NCBI RefSeq assembly: GCF_026965535.1
Contig: NZ_CP114039.1
Span: 4,216,001 to 4,280,000 of the forward strand
Direction: 5' to 3'
From: Corallococcus sp. NCRR
GTDB lineage: Bacteria > Myxococcota > Myxococcia > Myxococcales > Myxococcaceae
Length of the DNA stretch: 64,000 nucleotides
This document shows positions 8,439-16,069 of this stretch, one piece after another. The position numbers and the translations under genes are program-made. The notes beneath the pieces are model-generated. The model saw only the letters and a program-made list of their open reading frames with translations. It was not told the DNA's origin and did no database searches. Each line of letters opens with the position of its first letter. Position 1 is the stretch's first letter.

Positions 8439-9338
8439 ATGGGCATCGACCTGGACTCACTGAAGATCTTCACCCGTGTCGCGGAGCTGCGGAGCTTCAC
8501 CGAGGCCGCGCGTCAGCTGGGCATTCCCAAGGCGCGTGCGTCGGCGAGGGTCTTGGGCCTGGAGGCCGAATTGGGAACGCAGCTCCTCCATCGCTCGACC
8601 CGTGTCGTTCGGCTCACGCCCGAGGGCGAGCTGCTGCTCAAGCGCGTCCCTGCGTTTCTCGCGGAGGCAGACGAAATCGGGTCGCTCTTTCAAGCCGGTC
8701 GCGTGCTGCGCGGGCGGGTGCGCATGGAACTGCCGGTCGTCGTCGCGCTCAAGTTCGTCATCCCCCGGCTTCCGGAGCTCCTGGCCAGGCACCCGCAGCT
8801 CCAGGTGGAGATCTGCGCGAGCGACCGGATCGCCGCGGCGCTGCGTGAAGGCTTCGACCTCGTGCTGCGCATCGGCGCTGTCGCCGAACCGGGCCTGGTG
8901 GGCCGGCGCATCGGTGAATCCACGATGATGAACTGCGCGAGCCCTTCGTACCTGCGCCAGTACGGAACGCCGCGCGCTCTGGAGGAGCTGCGCTCCCACC
9001 TGGTGGTCCATTACGCGGCGGATCCCGTCCCCAACTTCGAATACCGCGATGGCGAGACGTATCGGCAGCTGCCGATGCGGAGCGTGATCACGGTCGACAA
9101 CTTCGAAGCGTATGAGGCGGCCTGCGTCGCGGGGCTCGGCCTCGCGCAGCTTCCCCGTCATGGCCTGGAGCGACATGACGGCAAGCTCGTCGAGATTCTT
9201 CCGGAGCTCGTCGCGCGGTCCGTCCCCATCGCGCTCCTGCACACGCACGGACGCTCGGTGCCGCGCCGCGTGCGGGTGGTGATGAACTGGCTGATGGGCG
9301 TGCTCGCCCCCATCAGCGGTGAGCTCGTGCCGCGGTGA
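8439..9338 (+). CDS. LysR family transcriptional regulator
   Basis: 299 aa from ATG 8439. The N-terminal winged helix-turn-helix reads L-K-I-F-T-R-V-A-E-L-R-S-F-T-E-A-A-R-Q-L. It is followed by S-T-R-V-V-R-L-T-P-E-G and a substrate-binding domain with the usual P-E-L-L-A-R-H-P-Q-L-Q-V-E and L-V-L-R-I-G blocks. The division is that of the CrgA/PA-type LysR proteins. It is divergent from the SDR gene, with a perfect palindrome in the gap, so it most likely controls that gene and itself. The inducer is unknown. Confidence 0.93.
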   Translation: MGIDLDSLKIFTRVAELRSFTEAARQLGIPKARASARVLGLEAELGTQLLHRSTRVVRLTPEGELLLKRVPAFLAEADEIGSLFQAGRVLRGRVRMELPVVVALKFVIPRLPELLARHPQLQVEICASDRIAAALREGFDLVLRIGAVAEPGLVGRRIGESTMMNCASPSYLRQYGTPRALEELRSHLVVHYAADPVPNFEYRDGETYRQLPMRSVITVDNFEAYEAACVAGLGLAQLPRHGLERHDGKLVEILPELVARSVPIALLHTHGRSVPRRVRVVMNWLMGVLAPISGELVPR

Positions 9339-9416
9339 ACGAAGGTCCGGACGTGCACGGCGGCCGAACCCTCATCCCAGGTTCGGCCTTCAATGCGTCG
9401 AACCCGTGTTTGCCTT

Positions 9417-9475
9417 GCCATCTCCTGGGTGGCCGCGCTCAACGGGAGATGACCCGCGCACGCGACAGCGTGTGC
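9417..9475. repeat. Short duplicated scraps of the class D beta-lactamase gene
   Basis: Bases 9419-9447 match the beta-lactamase gene near base 4170 almost exactly (TCTCCTGGGTGGCCGCGCTC, then ACGGGGAG versus AACGGGAG). The following GATGACCCxCGCACGCGAC matches the same gene near base 4650. The two pieces are about 480 bp apart in the gene but adjacent here, so this is a rearranged remnant. Confidence 0.55.
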
Positions 9476-9490
9476 CAGACCCGAGAGGGC

Positions 9491-9628
9491 TCACGCCAGC
9501 AACTCCCTCACCTTCACGGCGTAGCGGCGGCTCAGGGTGAGGCCCCGCACGTGGAGACGCCAGGTGTCGTTCGCCTCTCTCGCCAGGCGCTCCACGTGCT
9601 CGAAGTCGACGACGGTGGAGCGGTGCAC
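9491..9628 (-). pseudogene. C-terminal fragment of a LytTR-type DNA-binding domain
   Basis: The minus strand encodes 45 residues that begin V-H-R-S-T-V-V-D-F-E-H-V and end T-L-S-R-R-Y-A-V-K-V-R-E-L-L-A before a TGA. This is the conserved end of LytTR response regulators (I-H-R-S-T-I-V-N and S-R-R-Y). There is no upstream receiver domain and no start. It is joined out of frame to an NTF2-like fragment, so it is a relic. Confidence 0.65.
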
Positions 9629-9633
9629 TCGCC

Positions 9634-9774
9634 GGGATGGAACGCGCGGTGGAGGCGTGCTTCGTCGCCCGACTTCACCCCCTCCGTGTAATCAGCGACG
9701 ACCGCGCGGATGGCCGCCACGTCGTCGTTGGGGGTGGCCTGCGAGCGGTGGTTCGCGCCACTCTCGTCCTCCAT
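9634..9774 (-). pseudogene. N-terminal fragment of a SnoaL/NTF2-like protein
   Basis: ATG at 9774 opens about 47 residues with D-D-V-A-A-I-R-A-V-V-A-D-Y-T-E-G-V-K-S-G-D. That is the first helix pair of NTF2-like (SnoaL/DUF4440) proteins, which normally run to 120-150 aa. The similarity stops at about base 9634, where a LytTR fragment begins in another frame. It may derive from a relative of the complete NTF2-like gene at 10870. Confidence 0.6.
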
Positions 9775-9886
9775 CGGCGTGCTTGGCGTACTCTTCAGCG
9801 AGTGGCGGCGAGGCTCGGTGAGCGGTGGCGCGGCGCCGCCTCCCGCATGAGGGTTCGACAACACCCTCCAAACCTGATGGCTCGCC

Positions 9887-10789
9887 TTATTGGCGAGCTG
9901 TCGCGACTTCGCGGGCGAGTGCGACGAACGCAGTGTGAGCGGCCGAGGCGTTGCGCCGGCCTGGGTAGTAGAGGCAGAGCCGAGCGAGCTCCGGTGTCCA
10001 GTCCTCGAGCACGCGAACGAGGCGTCCCGCTTCGATGTCATCTCGCACGTCCGGCTCCATGAAGAAGCCGAGTCCGATGCCCTCCAGGACGGCCATCCGC
10101 GAGAGGCTGGCCTCGTCCAGCGTGATGGGACCCGTCACATCGATCAGGGCCGTCTGCCCCCGCTTCCGGAGCTCCCACCGGAAGATGCTGCCGTTCGGCA
10201 AGCGGACCCGAACACACCGATGACGGAAAAGGTCCGGCGGGACGCGCGGCCGACCGTGCTTCTTCAGGTACGCCGGCGAAGCGACGATGGCATGGCGTTG
10301 GGGCTCTCCAAGCGGAATGGCGATCATGTCGGTGGGCACGAGGTTCGCCATCCGCACGCCAAAGTCGAACCCCTCGGCGACGACGTCGACCAGCCGGCCT
10401 TCGGTCACGACGTCGACATGCACGTCCGGATAGCGGCGGAGGTACTCCAGCACCAGTGGCGCGAGGAACTCGCGCGCCGCCGTCGCGAAGGTGTTGATGC
10501 GCAGCATGCCGGACGGCTTTGCCTGCTGGGAGCGAGCAGCGTCCATCGCGTTGCGGATGTCCTCGAGTCCCGGAGCGACCTGTTCAACGAACGCTCTGCC
10601 GGCGTCGGTCAGCGAGACGCTGCGCGTCGTGCGGTTGAAGAGGCGGACGCCAAGATGTGCTTCAAGCTTCGCGATCGCGCTGCTCAGCGCCGTCGTCGAC
10701 ATCCCGAGCTCAAGGGCTGCGCCGCGAAACGAGCTCCTGCGCGCGACGGCGAGGACGGCATCGAGATCATTCAGTCCGGGTCGATACAT
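9887..10789 (-). CDS. LysR family transcriptional regulator
   Basis: 300 aa. The N-terminal winged helix ([20 protein letters not shown]) is followed by [13 protein letters not shown] and a periplasmic-binding-like effector domain with D-F-G-V-R-M-A-N. It is a full-length member of the large LysR family (CrgA-like subgroup). It is divergent from an NTF2-like gene and an SDR gene, the usual position for a regulator controlling its neighbour. A 5-3-5 palindrome lies in the shared 80-bp gap. Confidence 0.93.
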   Translation of the reverse strand: MYRPGLNDLDAVLAVARRSSFRGAALELGMSTTALSSAIAKLEAHLGVRLFNRTTRSVSLTDAGRAFVEQVAPGLEDIRNAMDAARSQQAKPSGMLRINTFATAAREFLAPLVLEYLRRYPDVHVDVVTEGRLVDVVAEGFDFGVRMANLVPTDMIAIPLGEPQRHAIVASPAYLKKHGRPRVPPDLFRHRCVRVRLPNGSIFRWELRKRGQTALIDVTGPITLDEASLSRMAVLEGIGLGFFMEPDVRDDIEAGRLVRVLEDWTPELARLCLYYPGRRNASAAHTAFVALAREVATARQ

Positions 10790-10807
10790 CGATAGTCCTG
10801 AGAATCG

Positions 10808-10820
10808 GGATGTCGCATCC
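10808..10820. promoter_or_regulatory. Candidate operator in LysR/NTF2 divergent promoter
   Basis: GGATG-TCG-CATCC is a perfect 5-base dyad about 20 bp upstream of the LysR start and 50 bp from the NTF2 start. It is short, so chance is possible; position is the main support. Confidence 0.4.
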
Positions 10821-10869
10821 TACTTTGTCCCTGTTGAGCGGGCAATCGTGCGGGCTTACATCTTGACCC

Positions 10870-11181
10870 ATGAAACTGCACCCATCGATTCAAGCCTATT
10901 TCAACGCGGACAGCGTCACGCCGCTCGACGCCTTCGCGCCCGATGCCATTGTCGAGGATGAGGGACATCGGCATGTCGGGCACGCGGCCATCGACGAATG
11001 GTGGCGTGATTCCCAGGCGAAGTATCAGGCCGTCGCGCAGCCACTCGAGGTGACTGTGAAGGACGGGGCCTGCGCGGTTCGCGCGAAAGTGAGCGGCTCG
11101 TTTCCCGGCAGTCCCATCACGCTCACCTTTGCGTTCCGGATGAAGGACGAGCGGATCGCGGCGTTGAGCATCGGCGCGTGA
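10870..11181 (+). CDS. Nuclear transport factor 2 (SnoaL-like) family protein
   Basis: 103 aa with the compact cone-shaped NTF2 pattern: I-Q-A-Y-F-N-A-D at the start, [21 protein letters not shown], and a strand-rich C-terminal half. Proteins of this fold include isomerases, hydrolases and binding proteins. It lies 41 bp before the SDR gene in the same direction, so the two are probably co-transcribed under the divergent LysR regulator. Activity unknown. Confidence 0.85.
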   Translation: MKLHPSIQAYFNADSVTPLDAFAPDAIVEDEGHRHVGHAAIDEWWRDSQAKYQAVAQPLEVTVKDGACAVRAKVSGSFPGSPITLTFAFRMKDERIAALSIGA

Positions 11182-11222
11182 GCCGTGATGCCCATTTCAA
11201 ACCTGTGGAAGGAGATGACGTA

Positions 11223-11969
11223 ATGAGAGAGCTAGAGGGTAGACGCGCGCTCGTGACGGGCGGAACGAAGGGCATCGGCAAGGCGGTGGTCGCATGGCTG
11301 CGCGCGGCCGGCGCGACGGTGCTGACGACCGCGCGGGAGGGAACGGGCGAGGGCTTCATCGCCGCCGATGTCGCCACGGCCGAGGGCTGCGCGCGCGTCG
11401 CGAAGGCCGCTGGCGCAGTGGACATCCTGGTCCACGTCGTGGGCGGAACGTCGGCGCCGGCGGGGGGCTTCTCCGTCCTCGACGACGACGCGTGGCAGAA
11501 GACGCTCGACCTGAACCTGCTGGCGGCGGTGCGGCTCGACCGGGCACTGGTCCCCGGAATGCGCGAGCGCCGGACCGGCGCGGTCGTGCACGTGACGTCG
11601 ATCCAGCGACAGCTCCCGCTGCACGAGGCGACGACCGCGTACGCCTCGGCCAAAGCCGCACTCTCGAACTACAGCAAGGCCCTCTCGAAGGAGGTCGCGC
11701 CGCATGGCGTCCGCGTGAATCGCGTGTCGCCGGGTTGGGTCGAGACCGAGGCTTCCGTCGGGTTCATGAGCGAGATCGCGGCGAAGAACGGCACCGACGA
11801 GGCGGGCGCGAAGGAGATCGTGATGCGCTCGCTCGGCGGGATTCCGCTCGGGCGCCCCGCGCGTCCGGCCGAGGTCGCCGAGCTGATCGGGTTTCTCGTC
11901 TCGGACCGCGCGAGCGCGATCACCGGGGCGGAGTACGTGATCGACGGCGGGACGGTGCCCGTCAGCTAG
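11223..11969 (+). CDS. SDR family oxidoreductase
   Basis: 248 aa. ATG 11223 is chosen because GGAAGGAG lies about 10 bases upstream; an earlier in-frame start at 11178 would overlap the NTF2 gene. Motifs: T-G-G-T-K-G-I-G for the cofactor, H-V-V-G-G-T where NNAG-like sequence is expected, V-T-S-I-Q-R with the Ser, Y-A-S-A-K with the catalytic Tyr/Lys, [10 protein letters not shown], and the C-terminal [12 protein letters not shown]. This is a classical FabG-like SDR, probably acting with the NTF2-like partner. Substrate unknown. Confidence 0.93.
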   Translation: MRELEGRRALVTGGTKGIGKAVVAWLRAAGATVLTTAREGTGEGFIAADVATAEGCARVAKAAGAVDILVHVVGGTSAPAGGFSVLDDDAWQKTLDLNLLAAVRLDRALVPGMRERRTGAVVHVTSIQRQLPLHEATTAYASAKAALSNYSKALSKEVAPHGVRVNRVSPGWVETEASVGFMSEIAAKNGTDEAGAKEIVMRSLGGIPLGRPARPAEVAELIGFLVSDRASAITGAEYVIDGGTVPVS

Positions 11970-11985
11970 GCCCTCTCTGATGGAT

Positions 11986-12023
11986 GCAGGTGGCGGAGGT
12001 AGGAGAAGACAAGCGCCACCTGC
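11986..12023. terminator. Stem-loop downstream of the SDR gene
   Basis: GCAGGTGGCG and CGCCACCTGC form a perfect 10-bp stem with an 18-base loop, 17 bp after the SDR stop. There is no T-run, so it would be a weak terminator or an RNA-stabilising hairpin. Confidence 0.4.
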
Positions 12024-12049
12024 ACCGGGGCTTCGAGCCTGTTTCTCAT

Positions 12050-12345
12050 ACCCCAGGTCGAGCGAGCCATCGCCAATCACGCTTCGCCAGGCCGTCGTAG
12101 GCCATCAGCCCCTGGCGCCAGAACTCGCGGAAGGCGCCCGCGGCCCACCCCTGCCGGAAGCGTTGGCAGGCGGAGGCCCAATGGCACAGGCCCGTCGCCG
12201 TCAACGCGCCCCGCTGCATCCCCGTGCGCAGCACCCGGAGGATCCCAGCGGGTGCTCCGGCCGGGCCGGCAGCAGCGGTTCGATGCGTCGCCACAACTCT
12301 TCCGGCACCCGCCAGCCGTCGTCCTTGGGAAGCTGGTGATGCAGG
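12050..12345 (-). pseudogene. Decayed IS5-family transposase, N-terminal remnant
   Basis: Reading the minus strand across two frames gives D-D-G-W-R-V-P-E-E-L-W-R-R-I-E-P-L-L-P, then V-L-R-T-G-M-Q, T-G-L-C, R-F-R-Q-G-W-A-A-G-A-F-R-E-F-W-R-Q-G-L and D-W-R-W-L-A. This is the well-known N-terminal region of IS5-group transposases. About 25 residues are missing near base 12240, the frame changes there, and the catalytic DDE part is absent. No terminal repeats were found. Confidence 0.75.
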
Positions 12346-12359
12346 GCGTTTGACAGAAC

Positions 12360-12740
12360 CTACTTCGCGGCACGCTGACGATGCTTCTCGCGCGCCGCGA
12401 GCACCTTGGGCGTGTTCGTCGCGATCCACCGGCCGAGCGCGTCGAGGTGCTCCGCGAGCCCGCTGCCCAATGGCGTCAGTGAGTAATCCACGCGCGGAGG
12501 CACCTCCCCGTAGTCACGCCGCGCGACGAAGCCGTCCTCCTCCAGTGTGCGGAGCGTCAGGGCGAGCATGCGCTCGCTGACGCCGCCCACGCGGCGCCGC
12601 AGCTCGGCGTAGCGGTAGGTGCGCTCGGCGAGCGCGAGCATGATGAGCATGCCCCACTTGGACACGACATGGTCGAGCACGTCCCGCCCGGGGCAGTCGG
12701 GCGCGTAGGACTCTCTGAGAAGATCGCCGAGCTTCGCCAT
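12360..12740 (-). CDS. HxlR family (MarR-like) winged-helix regulator
   Basis: 126 aa with the HxlR layout: a C-P (here Y-A-P-D-C-P-G-R) near the N-terminus, the W-G-M-L-I-M-L-A-L recognition region, L-R-R-R-V-G-G-V-S-E-R-M-L-A-L-T-L-R-T-L, and the wing V-P-P-R-V-D-Y-S-L-T-P-L-G. A single N-terminal Cys is common in redox-sensing members. It is divergent from an NAD(P)-binding protein across 65 bp, the typical arrangement for an HxlR regulator and its target. Confidence 0.92.
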   Translation of the reverse strand: MAKLGDLLRESYAPDCPGRDVLDHVVSKWGMLIMLALAERTYRYAELRRRVGGVSERMLALTLRTLEEDGFVARRDYGEVPPRVDYSLTPLGSGLAEHLDALGRWIATNTPKVLAAREKHRQRAAK

Positions 12741-12805
12741 CCCTGAGGCACTAACATAGATGTGCGTACTTCCAAAAAGAGAGTGCGCGGTGTTACGGGT
12801 CGGGC

Positions 12806-13477
12806 ATGGCGAAGCTCCTCATCATCGGTGGCAGCGGTCGGACGGGCCTGCACCTCCTCGAACAGGCCGCGCAGCGCGGACACACGGTCCGTGCGCTCGT
12901 GCGCAAGCCCGACGCCGTGAAGGCCCCACCCGGCGTCGAGATGGTGAAGGGCACGCCGGAGAAGCTCGAGGACCTGCGCGAAGCGATGAAGGGGACCGAG
13001 GCGGTCATCGTCGCCCACAACAACTCGCGCGCGTCCGACAACCCCTGGGCGAAGCAGATCAACTCGCCGAGTTTCATGACGGACACGGCGCGAAACATCC
13101 TCGCCGTGATGGACGAGCAGCACGTGAAGCGCGTCGTCTTCCTCTCTGCGATCGGCGTCGGTGACTCGTGGCCGACCGTCTCGTGGTTGTTCCGGGCGTT
13201 CATCAAGCTGAGCAACATCAAGATCGGCTATGCCGACCACGATGGCGTCGACGCGCTCGTGCGCAAGAGCGACACCGACTGGACGCTGGTGCGCGCCGTC
13301 GGCCTGAACGACAAACCCGCAGGCGCGCTCGGCCCGCTGCACACCACCGAGGTCGGGGGTTCGAAGCCCGGAACGCTGAACGTGACGCGCGCGGAAGTGG
13401 CGACCTTCTGCCTCGACTGCGTCGACAAGAACGAGTGGGTCCACCGCGCGCCCATCATCTGGAACGGCAAGAAGTGA
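12806..13477 (+). CDS. NAD(P)-binding atypical SDR / NmrA-like protein
   Basis: 223 aa starting M-A-K-L-L-I-I-G-G-S-G-R-T-G. This is the GGxGxxG-type dinucleotide fold of atypical SDR proteins, with L-V-R-K-P in the NADP position. The later sequence (V-V-F-L-S-A-I-G-V-G-D, D-W-T-L-V-R-A-V-G-L) matches NAD(P)H-binding/NmrA-like proteins that act as reductases or redox sensors. It is the first gene of a plus-strand group with the 50-aa peptide and FrnE-like protein, opposite an HxlR regulator. Confidence 0.9.
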   Translation: MAKLLIIGGSGRTGLHLLEQAAQRGHTVRALVRKPDAVKAPPGVEMVKGTPEKLEDLREAMKGTEAVIVAHNNSRASDNPWAKQINSPSFMTDTARNILAVMDEQHVKRVVFLSAIGVGDSWPTVSWLFRAFIKLSNIKIGYADHDGVDALVRKSDTDWTLVRAVGLNDKPAGALGPLHTTEVGGSKPGTLNVTRAEVATFCLDCVDKNEWVHRAPIIWNGKK

Positions 13478-13555
13478 GCGCGGCGTTCGTCCATGGCCGG
13501 CTGTTCGCCGTGCTGCTCGTGGGCCATGAGCGCGCGCAGCGTGAAGGAGACCGCG

Positions 13556-13708
13556 ATGGAAGCTGAGACCGAGACCCAGGAAGCCCCGAAGCCGGAGGCG
13601 TCCTCCGAGCTGAAGCCCGTCGGGCCCGTGGCCAGGCCGCGGTTCGTCGTACTCACCACCGACGACGCCGCCGTGGGCGTCTGCAACCTCGACGGAGAAT
13701 GCTCATGA
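13556..13708 (+). CDS. 50-aa cysteine-containing peptide coupled to FrnE/DsbA gene
   Basis: ATG 13556 follows AAGGAG at a good distance. The TGA overlaps the ATG of the FrnE-like gene (ATGA at 13705-13708), which points to translational coupling and so to a real gene. The product has a charged, Glu/Pro/Ala-rich N-terminal part and ends R-F-V-V-L-T-T-D-D-A-A-V-G-V-C-N-L-D-G-E-C-S. Its only two cysteines are five residues apart at the extreme C-terminus. That leader-plus-Cys-tail shape resembles a ribosomal peptide precursor or a substrate/partner of the neighbouring thiol-disulfide protein. No known family is recognised. Confidence 0.65.
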   Translation: MEAETETQEAPKPEASSELKPVGPVARPRFVVLTTDDAAVGVCNLDGECS

Positions 13709-14358
13709 CCAGGCCGCTCACCATCGACGTGTGGAGCGATGTGATGTGCCCGTTCTGCTACATGGGCGACGCACTCCTCGCGAAGGCGCTGGACACGTTC
13801 CCGCACAAGGAGCAGGTCGAGGTCCGCTACCGCAGCTACCAACTCATGCCGGGACTGCCGACGGACAGCGATATGAACGCGACCGAGATCCTCGTGAGGG
13901 CGAAGGGCATCCCGCGCGCGCAGGCCATCGCGATGAACAAGCAGGTCGAGGCGCGCGCCGCCGAGGTGGGGCTCGAGTACCACCTCGACCAGGCGCTCGT
14001 CGTGAACACGCGCTCGGCGCAGCGGCTCTCGCAGTTCGCGCTGGCCGAGGGCAAGCAGCACGCCTTCATGCAGCGGCTCTTCCGCGCCTACTTCACGGAG
14101 GGCAAGAACGTCGGCAAGTACGACGTGCTCGCCGACCTCGCCGCCGAGGTCGGACTCGACAGGATGCGCGCGCTCGAAGTGTTGGAGAGCGGCGGCTTCG
14201 ACTCCGAGGTCGCCGCCGACCAGAGCCAGGCGAACGCGATCGGCATCCAGGGCGTCCCGTTCTTCGTCCTCGACGGGAAGTACGCGGTCGCTGGCGCGCA
14301 GCCCGTCGAGGCGTTCCGCAAGGCGCTCGACACGGCGTGGGGCGCGGACCGCGGATAG
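13705..14358 (+). CDS. DsbA family oxidoreductase, FrnE-like
   Basis: 217 aa from ATG 13705 (GGAG 7 bases upstream; ATG 13699 is in frame too). Thioredoxin fold with the active-site C-P-F-C at about residues 15-18 (W-S-D-V-M-C-P-F-C-Y). The helical insertion is typical of FrnE/DsbA-like cytosolic proteins, and the cis-Pro loop is G-I-Q-G-V-P-F-F-V-L. There is no signal peptide. FrnE-type proteins act as disulfide isomerases or in oxidative-stress and polyketide contexts. It is coupled to the 50-aa Cys peptide and lies just upstream of an IS701 insertion that did not cut it. Confidence 0.92.
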   Translation: MTRPLTIDVWSDVMCPFCYMGDALLAKALDTFPHKEQVEVRYRSYQLMPGLPTDSDMNATEILVRAKGIPRAQAIAMNKQVEARAAEVGLEYHLDQALVVNTRSAQRLSQFALAEGKQHAFMQRLFRAYFTEGKNVGKYDVLADLAAEVGLDRMRALEVLESGGFDSEVAADQSQANAIGIQGVPFFVLDGKYAVAGAQPVEAFRKALDTAWGADRG

Positions 14359-14364
14359 CCGCTC

Positions 14365-15788
14365 TTAGTACTACTTGATCAGATGCGTGACGGTCCTCGA
14401 GGAGGAGCGCGAGCGCCGAGTCTGCGGAGGCACAGCGGACAATGGCCGAGGCGGCGCAGCAGCAGATGCTGAAGCCGCCGACGCACCTGGGGAAGGGTCC
14501 AGGGAATCCTCCTCCGGGGGAAAAAGCGCTCGACGGAGCGCGAGGAAGCCATGGGCCACCATGCAGAGGGTGGCGTGGTGGTGAAAGCCTCTCCAGGTGC
14601 GGCCCTCGAAATGGTCCAGGCCGACTTCGCCCTTCATCTCCTGGTAGTCGCGCTCGACGCGCCAGCGCAGCTTCGCCAGGGTGACGAGGCGTTTGAGGGG
14701 CGTGTCTTCCGGCAGAGACGAGAGGTAGTACTTCGTTGGCGCGGCCTCGCCCGGCGGCCACTCACACAGGAGCCACTCGGGAGCGCCGGGCGCCTTGCGC
14801 ACGACATGGCCTTCAGCGACCTGGATTCGCACTGCGGCGAAAGTGGAGGACTGCGTGCCGCGGCTGCCCTCGCGCCAGCTGATGCGGCGGTACTCCTCCT
14901 CGGGTAACTGGCGCGCCAACTCTTCAATCGTCCAGGGCTGCACGCCGCTGTCGTCGACGAAGCGAGTCCGGGGGCGTCCGTACGCGCCAGCCTTCTTCAC
15001 GGGCAGGTGCGGCGTCGCCCCCGGAGGCCACACCTTGTGCTGCCCCGGCACGGCGACGAGGTAGGGCAGCCCGCGTGCCGTGAGTCCTTCGCGAAACTCC
15101 CGGCAATTGCCATACCCCGCATCCGCCAGGACGACGTGCTTGCGCACGCCCCACTCCAACGCGTCATCCAACTGCGACAGCGCCAATTCCCATTTGCGCG
15201 AGGCGCCTACCGCCTCGGGGACTCCGGCCGCCTTGCGTCGGTCCTTCTCCGTCACCCACTCCTCGGGCAGGTACAGCTGCATGCCGATACACCCGCTGCC
15301 ACGAGCCCCAGCCAAATGCAGGCTGACGGCCACCTGGCAGTTGTCCGTGCGCCCCAGCGTCCCCGAGTACTGACGGGCGACTCCCACCGAGTGCTTCCCC
15401 TTCTTCGGGAAGCCCGTGTCGTCCACCACAAGGGCTTCCACCTCCGGCAGCCGCTCTTCCAGCTTCCGCGCCAGTCGCTCCCTCAGCGCCTCGTCGCTCC
15501 ACGTCCCTTGCGAGACGCACTGCTGCAGTCGCTGGCGCATTGCCTCGACATCCCTGGCGTCCTCTACCAGCCGGGCCGCCATCGGCTCGATGCTCTTGCG
15601 CTCCCCATCCAGCAGTAGGCCCGTGACATAGGCCTCCATGGCGCGCCGCCTCTCCAGTCGCCCCATGCCGGCGACCATCTCTTCGAGATAGGCGCTCAGC
15701 GACTCATCCAACTTCTTGAGCTGCGCGGGTGTCATCCCGGCCGTAGATCACACGGGCCCCCTGGATTCAAGTGACCGGGTAGTATTAG
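14365..15788 (-). mobile_element. IS701-family insertion sequence with TTAG target duplication
   Basis: The element (14369-15784) starts TACTACTTGATCA and ends with the complement of TACTACCCGGTCA, an imperfect inverted repeat. TTAG is present directly outside both ends (14365-14368 and 15785-15788), matching the 4-bp YTAR duplications known for IS701. One intact transposase fills the element; the left repeat contains its stop codon. It sits between the FrnE gene and a serine hydrolase without disrupting either. Confidence 0.85.
14371..15735 (-). CDS. IS701 family transposase
   Basis: 454 aa, intact. DDE-type transposase of the IS701/IS4-like group: V-V-D-D-T-G-F-P-K-K-G-K-H-S-V-G-V-A-R-Q-Y holds the first Asp, V-L-A-D-A-G-Y-G the second, and R-W-R-V-E-R-D-Y-Q-E-M-K the Glu in the Y-x6-E region. 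The C-terminus is Ser/Ala/Pro-rich. The complete reading frame, ends and target duplication suggest a recently active copy. Confidence 0.95.
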   Translation of the reverse strand: MTPAQLKKLDESLSAYLEEMVAGMGRLERRRAMEAYVTGLLLDGERKSIEPMAARLVEDARDVEAMRQRLQQCVSQGTWSDEALRERLARKLEERLPEVEALVVDDTGFPKKGKHSVGVARQYSGTLGRTDNCQVAVSLHLAGARGSGCIGMQLYLPEEWVTEKDRRKAAGVPEAVGASRKWELALSQLDDALEWGVRKHVVLADAGYGNCREFREGLTARGLPYLVAVPGQHKVWPPGATPHLPVKKAGAYGRPRTRFVDDSGVQPWTIEELARQLPEEEYRRISWREGSRGTQSSTFAAVRIQVAEGHVVRKAPGAPEWLLCEWPPGEAAPTKYYLSSLPEDTPLKRLVTLAKLRWRVERDYQEMKGEVGLDHFEGRTWRGFHHHATLCMVAHGFLALRRALFPPEEDSLDPSPGASAASASAAAPPRPLSAVPPQTRRSRSSSRTVTHLIK

Positions 15789-16069
15789 AACCTGTTTCGG
15801 TAGGGGAGAAGGACGACGTCAACCGGTTCCAATCGCTCCTACCGAAGTGGGTTCTTGCGCACGAAGGCCCGCGACATTCATCGCGACGCCCGCTTCACAA
15901 GATGACCTGCCGGAGAGTCGGCACGGACAGGGTGAGAGCGTTGGTGCGGTTGCACCGAATGGGGACGGGGCGCTCGAAGTGGCCCTGCTGTCGGGCATGG
16001 AGGCTCGCGTGTCTGGCTCCGACCTGGGGGGCGTGCGACAGTGCCCATCCTCTTTGGACGATGGGCCTG

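Noticed and set aside
9335-9691. Possible small plus-strand gene after the LysR regulator
   Set aside because: It overlaps minus-strand relics and beta-lactamase scraps; the sequence resembles no protein.
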